A DNA stretch of 64,000 nt, from assembly GCF_016481275.1 (NCBI RefSeq), contig NZ_JAEMNW010000003.1:124001-188000 (forward strand), given 5' to 3'. This stretch comes from Antrihabitans auranticaus (lineage in GTDB: Bacteria; Actinomycetota; Actinomycetes; Mycobacteriales; Mycobacteriaceae). Below the pieces are notes generated by a model. It was given only the letters and a program-made list of their open reading frames with translations, did not search any database and was not told the DNA's origin. Numbering within the stretch: position 1 is the stretch's first letter; every line of letters begins with the position of its first letter. Positions 19,915 to 29,240 of this stretch are shown here, in pieces. The position numbers and the translations under genes were made by a program.

Positions 19915-20426
19915 TCGATCGGCTTCCTGGTCAAAGTGAACGTTGTCTTCCGTACGCCGGCCCGATCCACGTCGGCGAGCTTCTGGACCAGCGTCCCTAC
20001 CGGCACAGAGCCCTCCCCGACGAATAATTCGGCAGCAGGATCGGCGTCCAGCCATGGAACCAACACGAATGCCCGTTCGTGCGCGCGGGGGTGCGGCAGC
20101 GTGAGCACCGGATCAGAGCTGCGAATCCCATCGCAGTCGACGACGTCGACGTCGAGCGTTCGAGGACCCCAATGAACTTCGCGGACGCGATCGGCAGCCG
20201 CCTCCAACTCCTGCCCGAAGCGCAGCCAACCCCCGCAGTCCCTATCCGGATCTTCGGCTACGACAACGGCATTGAGAAAGTCCTGTTGATCGACGCCGCC
20301 CCACGGTGCCGTTTCGTACACGGCCGAGACGGCACTTACATTCGCACCGAGCGAGTCGAGCACCGACTGCAGATGTCCCAGCCGATCCCCCAGGTTCGAA
20401 CCGATCGACAAGACGGCGCGCGTCAC
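19911..20426 (-). CDS. folK: 6-hydroxymethyl-7,8-dihydropterin pyrophosphokinase
   Basis: Transfers pyrophosphate from ATP to hydroxymethyl-dihydropterin in folate synthesis. From GTG 20426 the protein is 171 aa: [20 protein letters not shown], then the HPPK signature region [14 protein letters not shown] and [16 protein letters not shown]. Its GTG overlaps the folB stop (GTGA), and its end overlaps the DUF3180 start (ATGA). The apparent N-terminal extension to 20705 is the folB gene read in another frame. Confidence 0.96.
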   Translation of the reverse strand: MTRAVLSIGSNLGDRLGHLQSVLDSLGANVSAVSAVYETAPWGGVDQQDFLNAVVVAEDPDRDCGGWLRFGQELEAAADRVREVHWGPRTLDVDVVDCDGIRSSDPVLTLPHPRAHERAFVLVPWLDADPAAELFVGEGSVPVGTLVQKLADVDRAGVRKTTFTLTRKPIE

Positions 20427-20809
20427 TGGTCCATATTCGCGTCGTCGGCGCTTCGGGTGCGCCGGGCAATGACCCGCACATCGGCAAATGTGTGCGGAAT
20501 GGGCGCGCCCGGCTTGTGCACCGTGACCTCCACATCCTGGACGCGCGCGTCGGATATCACGTCCGCAGCGATTTCCGCGGCGACAGTCTCGATCAGATTG
20601 CGCGCTGGACCTGCAACGATCGCAACCGCACGGTCGGCGAGGCGGCCGTAATCGAGAGTGTCGGCAAGGTCGTCCGACGCCGCCGCCGCGGCGAAATCGA
20701 CCCACAGAACGATGTCGATGACGAAGGTCTGCCCGTCGCGGCGCTCGTGCTCGAAGACGCCGTGCCGCCCGAAAACCTCGAGCCCGATCAACTCGATTCG
20801 ATCAGCCAT
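20423..20809 (-). CDS. folB: Dihydroneopterin aldolase
   Basis: Cleaves dihydroneopterin to hydroxymethyl-dihydropterin, 128 aa. It starts [22 protein letters not shown], with the active-site Glu in the FEHERRDGQ segment and a C-terminal [19 protein letters not shown] containing the conserved Lys. It overlaps folP by 8 bp upstream and folK by 4 bp downstream, so translation is coupled. Confidence 0.96.
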   Translation of the reverse strand: MADRIELIGLEVFGRHGVFEHERRDGQTFVIDIVLWVDFAAAAASDDLADTLDYGRLADRAVAIVAGPARNLIETVAAEIAADVISDARVQDVEVTVHKPGAPIPHTFADVRVIARRTRSADDANMDQ

Positions 20810-21677
20810 GCGGCACCGCCGCACTGGATCCGCGCCGCCACGCCTCGGTGACGGTCAGCGCATCGACCGACCCCTGGACGTCGTGAACGCGAACTCCCCA
20901 GGCGCCGTTCGCCGCAGCCAGCGCCGATACGGCGGCAGTCGCGAACTCACGACCGTCGGGTGGTCGCGCGGTGTCGCCGTCGGCGAGCAACGTGCCGAGG
21001 AACCGCTTACGCGAGGCTCCGATGAGGATCGGGAACCCCAGTGCGACCAGTTCCGGCAGCGCGGCGAGCAAAGTCCAGTTGTGTTTCGCGTTCTTGGCAA
21101 AGCCGAGGCCGGGATCGAGCACGATGTTCTCCGAGTCGACACCCGCTCCGACGGCCAGCTCGACCTGCGTCATCAATTCCGCGCACACGTTGTCGACCAC
21201 GTCATCGTAGGAATCGGCCGCACCCGAATGCAGGTAACGGCCATCTGCGGGCTCGCCGCGCCAATGCATCAAAATCCACGGAACACCGGCTGCCGCAACA
21301 ACTGCCGCCATGTCGGCGTCAGCACGCCCGCCGGAAACATCGTTGACGACAGCCGCACCGGCCTCGATCGCAGCAGCCGCGACAGGCGCACGCATCGTGT
21401 CGACGCTCACAGCGATGCCTTCCGCAACGAGGTCCGCGATCACGGGGGCCACCCGTGCGGCCTCGATTGCGGGATCGATGCGGACCGCACCGGGCCGGGT
21501 CGACTCGCCACCGACGTCGATGATGTCGGCACCCTGGCGATGCATCTCGATTCCGTGCGCAATTGCGGCATCGTGGTTCAGATAGCGACCACCGTCGGAG
21601 AAGGAATCCGCGGTGACATTCAGAACACCCATGACCACCAGCCGACGGCGCGGGTCCGCGCGCGGCAACGTGCTCAC
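20802..21677 (-). CDS. folP: Dihydropteroate synthase
   Basis: Condenses hydroxymethyl-dihydropterin pyrophosphate with p-aminobenzoate; the sulfonamide target. From GTG 21677 it is 291 aa with [50 protein letters not shown] and [10 protein letters not shown] in family order. GTG overlaps the folE stop (GTGA). All usual substrate-binding motifs are intact, so this is the functional copy type rather than the FolP2-like paralogue. Confidence 0.97.
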   Translation of the reverse strand: MSTLPRADPRRRLVVMGVLNVTADSFSDGGRYLNHDAAIAHGIEMHRQGADIIDVGGESTRPGAVRIDPAIEAARVAPVIADLVAEGIAVSVDTMRAPVAAAAIEAGAAVVNDVSGGRADADMAAVVAAAGVPWILMHWRGEPADGRYLHSGAADSYDDVVDNVCAELMTQVELAVGAGVDSENIVLDPGLGFAKNAKHNWTLLAALPELVALGFPILIGASRKRFLGTLLADGDTARPPDGREFATAAVSALAAANGAWGVRVHDVQGSVDALTVTEAWRRGSSAAVPHG

Positions 21678-22321
21678 TTGCGCAGAATCAGGTCCAGAGC
21701 CTCGGAACGCGAGGCTGGGCTCGTCTGGAAGATGCCCCGCACAGCCGACGTCGTCGTGCTCGCGCCCGGTTTCCGGATTCCGCGCATCGCCATGCACAGA
21801 TGTTCTGCCTCGACCACCACGATCGCACCGCGCGGCGACAGCTTACGCATCAACGCATCGGCAATCTGGCTGGTCAGGCGTTCCTGCACCTGTGGGCGCT
21901 TCGCGTAGAGGTCGACCACCCGTGCGATCTTCGACAGCCCGGTGACGCGGCCGGTGGTCCCAGGGATGTAGCCGACGTGGGCGACACCGTGGAACGCGAC
22001 CAGATGGTGCTCGCAGGTCGAGTAGAGCGGGATGTCGCGGACGAGCACCAACTCCTGGTGCCCCTCGTCGAAGGTCGTATCGAGCACCGAATCGGGCTCG
22101 ATGTACAGACCGGCGAACATCTCCCGATACGACCGCGCAACGCGCGCGGGAGTATCTATCAGACCTGGCCGGTCCGGATCCTCGCCGACCGCGATGAGCA
22201 ACTCGCGCACAGCTGCTTCAGCACGCTCTTGATCGAACGGTGCGTCGGTCGCGAGAGCCGTCCGGCTCAAGGGTCCGGGAAACAACCCATCACTGTCGCT
22301 AAAGTCGATCGCCAACGACAT
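21674..22321 (-). CDS. folE: GTP cyclohydrolase I
   Basis: First enzyme of folate synthesis, GTP to dihydroneopterin triphosphate. The 215-aa protein contains the zinc-site Cys in [14 protein letters not shown] and the second Cys in [10 protein letters not shown], and [20 protein letters not shown]. It is the first gene of the folE-P-B-K cluster and lies 61 bp after the ftsH stop, so it is probably in the same transcript. Confidence 0.97.
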   Translation of the reverse strand: MSLAIDFSDSDGLFPGPLSRTALATDAPFDQERAEAAVRELLIAVGEDPDRPGLIDTPARVARSYREMFAGLYIEPDSVLDTTFDEGHQELVLVRDIPLYSTCEHHLVAFHGVAHVGYIPGTTGRVTGLSKIARVVDLYAKRPQVQERLTSQIADALMRKLSPRGAIVVVEAEHLCMAMRGIRKPGASTTTSAVRGIFQTSPASRSEALDLILRK

Positions 22322-22382
22322 ACCTCCGAAGTTTCACAGGGGCCGTCGGCCTGACGGCAACTACGACTTGCTCACGACACCA

Positions 22383-24647
22383 TCAACGACGCCCGTTGGG
22401 GCCTTCCCATTCCTGGTCTGGATCGCCGTAGTGGTCGGAACCACCGTGGCGAGGTCCGCCGCCGGAACGCGGGGGTGGGCTCCAAGCGCGGCGACTCGAA
22501 TCCGGATCGGCCGGGCGGGCGTGCTGGCCGGCCGATTCCTGCGGCGGCCAACCCGGTGCCGACCAGCCTGCCGGAGCACCGTAGTCCGGCCGGGATCCCG
22601 GCGGCACCGTCGAGCGCGGCGGGCCCGCTGGAATCTGTGCAGGCACGTGGTAGCCGTTGGCCGGCTGGTGCTGCTGCGGCGGCACGTCCTCGACGTCCTC
22701 GTCCTCGGGAGGCCACGGATCGCCACGCTCGACGGCGAGCTCGCGCGGCGTCTTCACCGGCGGTTTGTCGGACGGCGTGCGTCCACCGAAGTCGTTGAAA
22801 GCCGTTATGCGAGGACGCTTTTCGACGTCGGTGAAGATGGCTTCGAGGTCCTTGCGGTGCAGCGTTTCACGGTCGAGCAACTCGGTGGCGAGGGAGTCGA
22901 GCACGTCGCGGTAGTCGTTGAGAATCGCCCACGCCTCGGTGTGCGCCGCCTCGATCAGATTGCGCACTTCCTCGTCGATCTCGCGCGCGATCTCGTGCGA
23001 GTAATCGGGTGCCGTACCCATCGTGCGACCGAGAAAGGGGTCGCCATGATCCGAGCCGTAGCGCACCGCGCCGAGTTTTGCGCTCATGCCGTATTCGGTC
23101 ACCATCGCGCGCGCAATCTTGGTCGCCTGATCGATGTCCGACGACGCACCCGTCGTCGGCTCGTGGAAGACCAGTTCTTCGGCAGCCCTGCCACCCATGG
23201 CCATGACGAGACGGGCAATCATTTCCGATCGCGTCATCAGGCCTTTGTCGTCTTCCGGCACGGTCATCGCGTGACCGCCGGTGCGACCGCGCGCAAGGAT
23301 CGTGACCTTGTAGACGGGCTCGATGTCCGGCATCGCCCACGCAGCAAGCGTGTGCCCGCCTTCGTGGTAAGCGGTGATCTTCTTTTCGTGTTCGGAGATG
23401 ATCCTGCTCTTCCGACGCGGACCGCCGATGACACGGTCGACCGCTTCTTCGAGCGCCTCTCCGGTGATCAGTGACCCGTTTTCGCGAGCGGTGAGAAGCG
23501 CGGCCTCGTTGATGACGTTCGCGAGATCGGCGCCGGACATGCCGACCGTGCGCTTCGCCAGACCTTCGAGGTCCGCGCCGGCAGCAATCGGCTTGCCCTT
23601 GGAGTGCACCTTCAGGATCGCGCGTCGGCCTGCGAGGTCCGGATTGCCGACCGGTATCTGCCGGTCGAAACGGCCCGGACGCAGCAATGCCGGGTCCAGG
23701 ATGTCCGGTCGGTTGGTTGCGGCAATCAGGATGACGCCGGTCCGTTCGCCGAAACCGTCCATCTCGACGAGGAGCTGGTTGAGCGTCTGCTCGCGTTCGT
23801 CGTGGCCACCACCGAGGCCGGCGCCGCGCTGGCGGCCGACCGCGTCGATCTCGTCGACGAAGATGATGCACGGACTGTTCTGTTTGGCCTGCTCGAACAG
23901 GTCGCGGACGCGCGACGCGCCGACGCCGACGAACATTTCGACGAAATCGGAGCCCGAGATCGTGAAGAACGGCACGCCTGCCTCACCGGCGACGGCACGG
24001 GCGAGCAACGTCTTACCGGTTCCAGGCGGGCCGAAGAGCAGCACGCCCTTGGGGATCTTCGCGCCGAGCGCCTGGTAGCGCGTCGGGTTCTGCAGGAAGT
24101 CTTTGATCTCGTACAGCTCTTCGACTGCCTCGTCCGCACCGGCGACGTCGGAGAACGTCGTCTTCGGCATGTCCTTGGACAGCTGCTTGGCCTTCGACTT
24201 GCCGAAGCCCATGACCCCGCCGCGGCCGCCGCCCTGCATGCGGCCCATGACCCAGATGAACAGGCCGAGCAAGATGATCATCGGGAGGGCGAATACGAGA
24301 ACCGAGGTGACCCAGCTGTCCTTGGTGACGTTCGTGTCGTACTTCTCGGCCCCGGAGTTCTCGACCTTCTGGAAGATCTCGTCGGAGGTTCCCGTCGGGT
24401 ACTTCGCGATGATCTGCTTGTCGCCGTCGGTTGCGTCGGTGCCGTTCTTCAGCGTGAGGCGCAACTGCTGTTCGCGGTCGTCGATCTGAACCTTTTCGAC
24501 GTTCTTGTCCTGCAGCTGAGTCAGGGCAACCGACGTATCGACGTTCTTCCAGTCGCGTGTGTCGTTGCTGAAGTAATTGAACGCAAAGATCACCAGCAGG
24601 ATGCCGGCAACGATGGCCAGGTTGCGAAAAACAGACTTGCGGTTCAT
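22383..24647 (-). CDS. ftsH: ATP-dependent zinc metalloprotease FtsH
   Basis: Membrane AAA+ protease for membrane and regulatory proteins, 754 aa. TM helices at about 8-26 and 112-136 flank an extracytoplasmic domain. The AAA module has Walker A GPPGTGKT (206-213), Walker [10 protein letters not shown] and the second region of homology ([19 protein letters not shown]). The zinc site HEGGH is at 428-432. The C-terminal 110 residues are Pro/Arg-rich and disordered, a typical actinobacterial extension. ATG 24647 gives the expected short cytosolic N-terminus. Confidence 0.98.
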   Translation of the reverse strand: MNRKSVFRNLAIVAGILLVIFAFNYFSNDTRDWKNVDTSVALTQLQDKNVEKVQIDDREQQLRLTLKNGTDATDGDKQIIAKYPTGTSDEIFQKVENSGAEKYDTNVTKDSWVTSVLVFALPMIILLGLFIWVMGRMQGGGRGGVMGFGKSKAKQLSKDMPKTTFSDVAGADEAVEELYEIKDFLQNPTRYQALGAKIPKGVLLFGPPGTGKTLLARAVAGEAGVPFFTISGSDFVEMFVGVGASRVRDLFEQAKQNSPCIIFVDEIDAVGRQRGAGLGGGHDEREQTLNQLLVEMDGFGERTGVILIAATNRPDILDPALLRPGRFDRQIPVGNPDLAGRRAILKVHSKGKPIAAGADLEGLAKRTVGMSGADLANVINEAALLTARENGSLITGEALEEAVDRVIGGPRRKSRIISEHEKKITAYHEGGHTLAAWAMPDIEPVYKVTILARGRTGGHAMTVPEDDKGLMTRSEMIARLVMAMGGRAAEELVFHEPTTGASSDIDQATKIARAMVTEYGMSAKLGAVRYGSDHGDPFLGRTMGTAPDYSHEIAREIDEEVRNLIEAAHTEAWAILNDYRDVLDSLATELLDRETLHRKDLEAIFTDVEKRPRITAFNDFGGRTPSDKPPVKTPRELAVERGDPWPPEDEDVEDVPPQQHQPANGYHVPAQIPAGPPRSTVPPGSRPDYGAPAGWSAPGWPPQESAGQHARPADPDSSRRAWSPPPRSGGGPRHGGSDHYGDPDQEWEGPNGRR

Positions 24648-24973
24648 ACAGCGTCGGCCGCGATGGCCAGTCCTTTCGGTGACTCGGTCCTTCGAGACTG
24701 AGGTCCTTCGAGTGCTTCGTCTTCCCGCCGGACAAACCAGGTTACCGCGCGGGCGTTTATCGCAGATAGCTGGCAGCCGTGCGACGGAACTGACGACTTA
24801 ATGGGACAACGCCGACATCGGCGGTGAGGTTCCCGGACGCGCGGGCCCGCGATGAGTGCTGCTTCGGGAGAATTTCGAAGAATATTGTGGCGGTGATGTC
24901 GAGAACGGTCCGGCGCCTCCGTCCCAGGGGCAGATACGGCCACAGCGGCCGTGCAATCGAGAGGAGATCCACC
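24648..24973. other. Intergenic region between divergent ftsH and DGPF gene
   Basis: This 326-bp gap should hold the ftsH promoter and the promoter of the DGPF/ECF operon. I see a hairpin-like GCCGACATCGGC (24810-24821), but no convincing promoter boxes or small gene. GAGGAG at 24961-24966 is the ribosome site of the next gene. Confidence 0.35.
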
Positions 24974-25408
24974 ATGGCGAAGTACCTGCTTCTCAAGCAC
25001 TACCGCGGCGCACCCGAGCCGGTGAATGCAGCTCCGATGGACCAGTGGACCCCGCAGGAGGTCGAAGCCCATGTCCAGTACATGTCGGACTTCGCGGCCA
25101 AGCTCGAAAACACGGGCGAGTTCGTAGAAAGCAAGGCGCTCTCGGCGGAAGGCACGTTCGTCCGCTTCGACGGCGCAGGCAGGCCGCCGGTCACCGACGG
25201 GCCGTTCGCGGAGACCAAGGACCTGATCGCGGGCTGGATGGTGATCGACGTCGACACCTACGAGCGCGCGCTCGAGCTCGCCGGCGAGCTGTCGGCCGCG
25301 CCGGGCGCCGGCGGCAAGCCGATCCACGAGTGGCTCGAGATCCGCCCGTTCATGGGGGCAGCGCCGACCGACACCGAGTGGTCAGGTCATTGCGTATCCA
25401 ACACATAG
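24974..25408 (+). CDS. YCII/DGPF domain protein
   Basis: Small ferredoxin-like-fold protein of 144 aa. It has the defining DGPF motif (VTDGPFAETKDLIAG), the N-terminal MAKYLLLKHYRG and the C-terminal VEIRPF-like LEIRPFMG. A GAGGAG site fixes ATG 24974. The stop is 28 bp before an ECF-type sigma factor gene. DGPF proteins are the conserved partner of ECF42 sigma factors; their biochemical role is not established. Confidence 0.9.
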   Translation: MAKYLLLKHYRGAPEPVNAAPMDQWTPQEVEAHVQYMSDFAAKLENTGEFVESKALSAEGTFVRFDGAGRPPVTDGPFAETKDLIAGWMVIDVDTYERALELAGELSAAPGAGGKPIHEWLEIRPFMGAAPTDTEWSGHCVSNT

Positions 25409-25436
25409 TCAGAGGAGCGGCCGGGCCGGATCTGGA

Positions 25437-26594
25437 ATGGACGAATTGCTGCTACGGGAGCTGACTCCCGCCGTGATCGGTGTCCTCGTGCATCGCGGTG
25501 TCGACTTCGCGACTGCCGAGGACGCCGTGCAGGAAGCGCTCATCCAAGCCGCGCTGACCTGGCCGGACGAGCAGCCCGCCAACCCGAAGGGCTGGCTGGT
25601 CACGGTCGCCTGGCGCAAGTTCGTCGACACCCACCGCTCGGAGGCTGCCCGGCGCGACCGCGAACAGCGGGCCGAGGCCGAACCGCCGCAGGGGCCGACG
25701 GAGGCAGCCGACGACACGTTGCAGCTCTTCTTCCTGTGCGCGCATCCATCGCTGACCCCGGCGTCCGCGGTTGCTCTCACATTGCGCGCCGTCGGCGGCT
25801 TGACCACACGCCAGATTGCGGAGGCCTATCTCGTGCCGGAGGCAACGATGGCGCAGCGGATCAGCCGCGCCAAACGCACGGTTCGTGACGTGCGGTTCGA
25901 GGAGCGCGGCGACCTCGCGACCGTGCTGCGCGTGCTCTACCTGGTGTTCAACGAGGGCTACACCGGTGACGTCGACCTCGCGGCCGAGGCGATCCGGCTC
26001 ACCCGGCAACTGGCGTCGATGACCGCTGACGAAGAGACAGCGGGGCTGCTCGCGCTGATGTTGCTGCACCACGCGCGCCGATCCGCGCGGACCAACCACG
26101 ACGGCACTCTGATTCCCCTCGCCGAGCAGGACCGCACTCTCTGGGACACCTCGCTCATCGCGGAGGGCGTCGCGATACTGCAGGCAGCGCTCGCTCGCGA
26201 CCGGCTCGGCGAGTTCCAGGCACAGGCCGCAATCGCCGCTTTGCATGCCGACGCGCAGCGCGCCGAGGAGACCGACTGGGTGCAGATCGTCGGCTGGTAC
26301 GACGAGCTGCACCGGCGCAACGACAGCCCTGTCGTGCAGCTCAATCGGGCCATTGCGATCGGCGAGGCAGACGGCCCAGCGGCCGGTCTCGCGGCGTTGG
26401 CGACCGTGGATCCCGGCGTGCCGCGCCACACCGCCGCCGCCGCGTACCTGCACGAGAGGGCAGGCGACACAGCCGTCGCTGCGCGGTTGTATGCCGAGGC
26501 CGCCGAGGCCGCCCAGAACCTCGCCGAGCGGCATCACCTCACGCTGCAGGCAGCGCGGATCGGTCAGGCGCTGCGCGACCACACGAAATCCTGA
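25437..26594 (+). CDS. ECF42-type RNA polymerase sigma factor with C-terminal TPR-like domain
   Basis: Sigma-70-family factor of 385 aa. Sigma2-like region at about 10-75 (DFATAEDAVQEALIQAALTW, PKGWLVTVAWRKFVD) and sigma4-like HTH at about 115-150 (LTTRQIAEAYLVPEATMAQR). The C-terminal 200 residues are helical (LAEQDRTLWDTSLIAEGVAI, PVVQLNRAIAIGEADGP), the TPR-like extension of ECF42. No anti-sigma gene is visible, which fits that group, where the extension is thought to control activity. The paired upstream DGPF gene is the likely target or partner. AGAGGAG is about 20 bp from the ATG, unusually far. Confidence 0.9.
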   Translation: MDELLLRELTPAVIGVLVHRGVDFATAEDAVQEALIQAALTWPDEQPANPKGWLVTVAWRKFVDTHRSEAARRDREQRAEAEPPQGPTEAADDTLQLFFLCAHPSLTPASAVALTLRAVGGLTTRQIAEAYLVPEATMAQRISRAKRTVRDVRFEERGDLATVLRVLYLVFNEGYTGDVDLAAEAIRLTRQLASMTADEETAGLLALMLLHHARRSARTNHDGTLIPLAEQDRTLWDTSLIAEGVAILQAALARDRLGEFQAQAAIAALHADAQRAEETDWVQIVGWYDELHRRNDSPVVQLNRAIAIGEADGPAAGLAALATVDPGVPRHTAAAAYLHERAGDTAVAARLYAEAAEAAQNLAERHHLTLQAARIGQALRDHTKS

Positions 26595-26606
26595 GGCCCT
26601 CCAGCT

Positions 26607-26629
26607 CCCCGGCCGCCGGGCGCGGCCGG
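26607..26629 (+). terminator. GC stem-loop after ECF42 gene
   Basis: Perfect 9-bp arms CCCGGCCGC and GCGGCCGGG around a 5-nt loop, starting 12 bp after the ECF42 stop and ending 14 bp before the first kinase gene. No T-run. It probably separates the two transcripts, though it could also affect kinase translation. Confidence 0.55.
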
Positions 26630-26643
26630 GCTAGGATTCCGAC

Positions 26644-28941
26644 ATGGTCCCAGTTGGGGGGACGCAACAGGTCGCAACTATCGGCGCCACGGCAGCGACA
26701 CCGGGCGACGGCGCACCGGCGCGGACCGTGCTCGCTGACGTCGTCGAGAAATTTGCTGCTGCCTGGAGCGCGGCGGACGACCCGCCGGACCTTGTTGCTT
26801 ACCTGCCGGAATCGCCGGTCGTGCGGCGCGCGGCGATGGTCGAGCTGATCAAGATCGATCTGGAGCACCGCTGGACAGGCGGCCACGAGACCAAGCGCCT
26901 GACGCAGTACTGCGACGAACTGCCCGAGCTACGCCTCTGGCCACTGCCGCCCGACCTGATCTACGAGGAGTTTCAGGTCCGCCGCCGGACCGGTCACGAT
27001 GTCGACGCGGCCGAATACACAGCCCAATACCCCGAGCAGGCGGAAGAACTTTCGTCGATTCTCACCACCGACGAGCACGAGGGAACACTCGTCGCGCACT
27101 CGGGCAAACCGATTGCGCTCGATGATGTGGATGTGGGTCAGCGCGTCAACGACTTCGACCTGATGATGAACCTCGGCCGCGGCGCGTTCGCGAAAGTCTT
27201 TCTGGCCCGGCAACGTTCGATGCAGCGTCTGGTTGCCGTGAAGATCTCGCAGGATCATGGAACGGAGCCGCAGACGCTCGCGCAACTCGATCACGATTAC
27301 ATCGTCCGGGTCTTCGATCAGCGCGTTCTCGAGGGCCGCAAGCTCCGGCTGCTCTATATGCAGTATGTCCCCGGCGGCACTCTGCTCAATCTGCTCAAGC
27401 GCGCAGTGGACACGCCGGCAACGGACCGCTCCGGCCAACTGGTTCTCGACGTCATCGACGCCGGTCTCGCGGACAAGGGCGAGATTCGCCCCAGCGAGTC
27501 CGGTGTGCGTGCCGAACTCGCCCGTCTCTCGTGGCCGGAAACCGTTGCGTGGCTGGGCCGTCGACTCGCGGACGCACTCGACTACGCCGGGCGCCAAGGG
27601 GTTCTGCATCGCGACGTCAAACCGGCGAACGTCTTGCTCACCGCCGAGGGCATTCCGAAGCTTGCCGATTTCAACATCAGCTTCAGCGGCAACATCTCCG
27701 GGTCGAGTCCGGTCGCTTACTTCGGTGGGTCGCTCGCTTATATGTCACCCGAACAACTTTCGGTCCTGCACCCCGACAGCGCGGTGAACGCCGAGGATCT
27801 CGACACCCGCAGTGACCTGTATTCACTTGCCGTCGTGCTGTGGGAATTGCTCACCGGAAGAAAGCCGTTCGACGACGCCGGTGCCACAGACGCGGGTGAC
27901 CGCACAACGCTGGATGCGATGTTGCAACGCCGCCGTGCCGGCGACCAGCCCGTCGAAGACGAACTGCCCGCCGACTGCCCGACCGCACTGCGACGAGTGC
28001 TGCTCAAAGCACTCTCCCCAGACCCTGCCGATCGGTGGGCGAGCGGTGGGGAGATGGCCCAGCAACTCGACGTGTGCCTCGATGCGCATGCCCGCGATCT
28101 CGTCGATCCACCCCCAGAGAGCTGGCGACTTCGGGTGCGGCCCTTCGTGCATCCGATCATGTTCCTTGCGATCGCCGTGCCGAATGCCCTCGCAATTCTC
28201 TACAGCTATCACCACAACAAGACGCTGATCATCGACAAGCTCGACGCTTCGGCCCAGCACAGCTTCGAGCTACTCACCGTGATCACCTATGCGGTGGCCT
28301 TCCCGCTCGGGTTCGCCATGACGACCTACGCGGTCAACTATCTGTTCTGGGTTTCGCGCGGACTTCGGCACGGCAAGAGTTACGACGCCACCGCGCTCGC
28401 CCGTGCCAGGCGCGATTCGCTGTTGCTCGGGCAACGCTGCGCCACAATGTGTTTCGGGTTGTGGGTGGTGGCAGGCATAGGCGTTCCGCTTACGCTGCAA
28501 CTTTCCGGGTCCGAGATCTCCTTCGGAACCTACGTTCATTTCATCGCGGCGCAGTTGGTTTGTGGCGCGATCGCACTCGCCTACCCGTTCTTCCTGGTCA
28601 ATTTCTTCGCGGTTCGCTGCCTGTATCCGATCTTCTTGCCGCACGGCGAGATCAGCCGAGACGACGTGGTTGCGCTTGCCCGGCTGGACCGGCGGGCCAC
28701 GCTCTACCTCGCCGGCGCGGCTGCGGTGCCGCTGATCGGAGTCGCAGGCGCAACGTTCATTTCGCCGGCCGACATCGCGGACGTGATCATTCCGATTCGC
28801 GTGTTGTGTGTCGGCAGCGTCTTCGCGTTCTTCGGCGCATATTGGCTGTTCCGGCGCCTCGAAGAGGATGTACGGGCCCTGCTTCGGGTGGCCGGGTACG
28901 ACTTGGACGCCGTCGCCGAAGCAAAGACCGTCGTACGCTGA
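26644..28941 (+). CDS. Membrane Ser/Thr kinase 1: helical N-domain, DFN-type kinase, six-TM C-domain
   Basis: Predicted membrane protein kinase of 765 aa. N-terminal helical domain (about 30-140) has the spacing I associate with planctomycete kinases: IKIDLEHRW, LTQYCDELPEL, LIYEEFQVRRRTG, EYTAQYPEQAEEL. Kinase at 169-480: LGRGAFAKVFLA, Lys200, short helix C with Glu208, a roughly 50-residue insert after the hinge YMQYVPGG, HRDVKPANVLL (322-332), DFN at 342-344 in place of DFG, and SPEQL for APE. Six TM helices follow (503-745), placing both ends in the cytoplasm. Three paralogues lie 5-12 kb downstream; this copy has the most complete N-domain. Confidence 0.9.
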   Translation: MVPVGGTQQVATIGATAATPGDGAPARTVLADVVEKFAAAWSAADDPPDLVAYLPESPVVRRAAMVELIKIDLEHRWTGGHETKRLTQYCDELPELRLWPLPPDLIYEEFQVRRRTGHDVDAAEYTAQYPEQAEELSSILTTDEHEGTLVAHSGKPIALDDVDVGQRVNDFDLMMNLGRGAFAKVFLARQRSMQRLVAVKISQDHGTEPQTLAQLDHDYIVRVFDQRVLEGRKLRLLYMQYVPGGTLLNLLKRAVDTPATDRSGQLVLDVIDAGLADKGEIRPSESGVRAELARLSWPETVAWLGRRLADALDYAGRQGVLHRDVKPANVLLTAEGIPKLADFNISFSGNISGSSPVAYFGGSLAYMSPEQLSVLHPDSAVNAEDLDTRSDLYSLAVVLWELLTGRKPFDDAGATDAGDRTTLDAMLQRRRAGDQPVEDELPADCPTALRRVLLKALSPDPADRWASGGEMAQQLDVCLDAHARDLVDPPPESWRLRVRPFVHPIMFLAIAVPNALAILYSYHHNKTLIIDKLDASAQHSFELLTVITYAVAFPLGFAMTTYAVNYLFWVSRGLRHGKSYDATALARARRDSLLLGQRCATMCFGLWVVAGIGVPLTLQLSGSEISFGTYVHFIAAQLVCGAIALAYPFFLVNFFAVRCLYPIFLPHGEISRDDVVALARLDRRATLYLAGAAAVPLIGVAGATFISPADIADVIIPIRVLCVGSVFAFFGAYWLFRRLEEDVRALLRVAGYDLDAVAEAKTVVR

Positions 28942-28946
28942 ATCTC

Positions 28947-29240
28947 ATGTGCCGAAACATCACCGCCCTCCGCGGCCTCGAGCCGGCCGCAACCCAGGAA
29001 GAGATCGACGCCGCCGCGCTGCAGTACGTGCGCAAGGTCGGCGGCCTGTCGAGCATCTCCGCAAGCACGCGGCCTGCGGTGGAAGCAGCAGTCGCCGAAA
29101 TCGCGGCCATCACGGCGCGGTTGCTCGACGAACTCCCCGAGCGCCGGGTGCCGCCGAAGAACTTGCCGCCGCTGCGTCGCATCCACGGTCACGAGCACCC
29201 GCACACCCACGATCACGCACACCCCCACACGCACGTCTGA
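28947..29240 (+). CDS. DUF2277 protein with His-rich tail
   Basis: Small protein of 97 aa starting MCRNITALRGLEPAATQEEI, the DUF2277 signature, followed by AALQYVRKVGGLSS. The last 18 residues are His-rich (IHGHEHPHTHDHAHPHTHV), a probable metal-binding tail. It starts 5 bp after the kinase 1 stop and may be cotranscribed. Function unknown. Confidence 0.85.
   Translation: MCRNITALRGLEPAATQEEIDAAALQYVRKVGGLSSISASTRPAVEAAVAEIAAITARLLDELPERRVPPKNLPPLRRIHGHEHPHTHDHAHPHTHV

Noticed and set aside
28035-29240. 401-codon plus-strand frame ending with DUF2277
   Set aside because: Only the last 97 codons are real; the first part overlaps kinase 1 out of frame and is Arg-rich.
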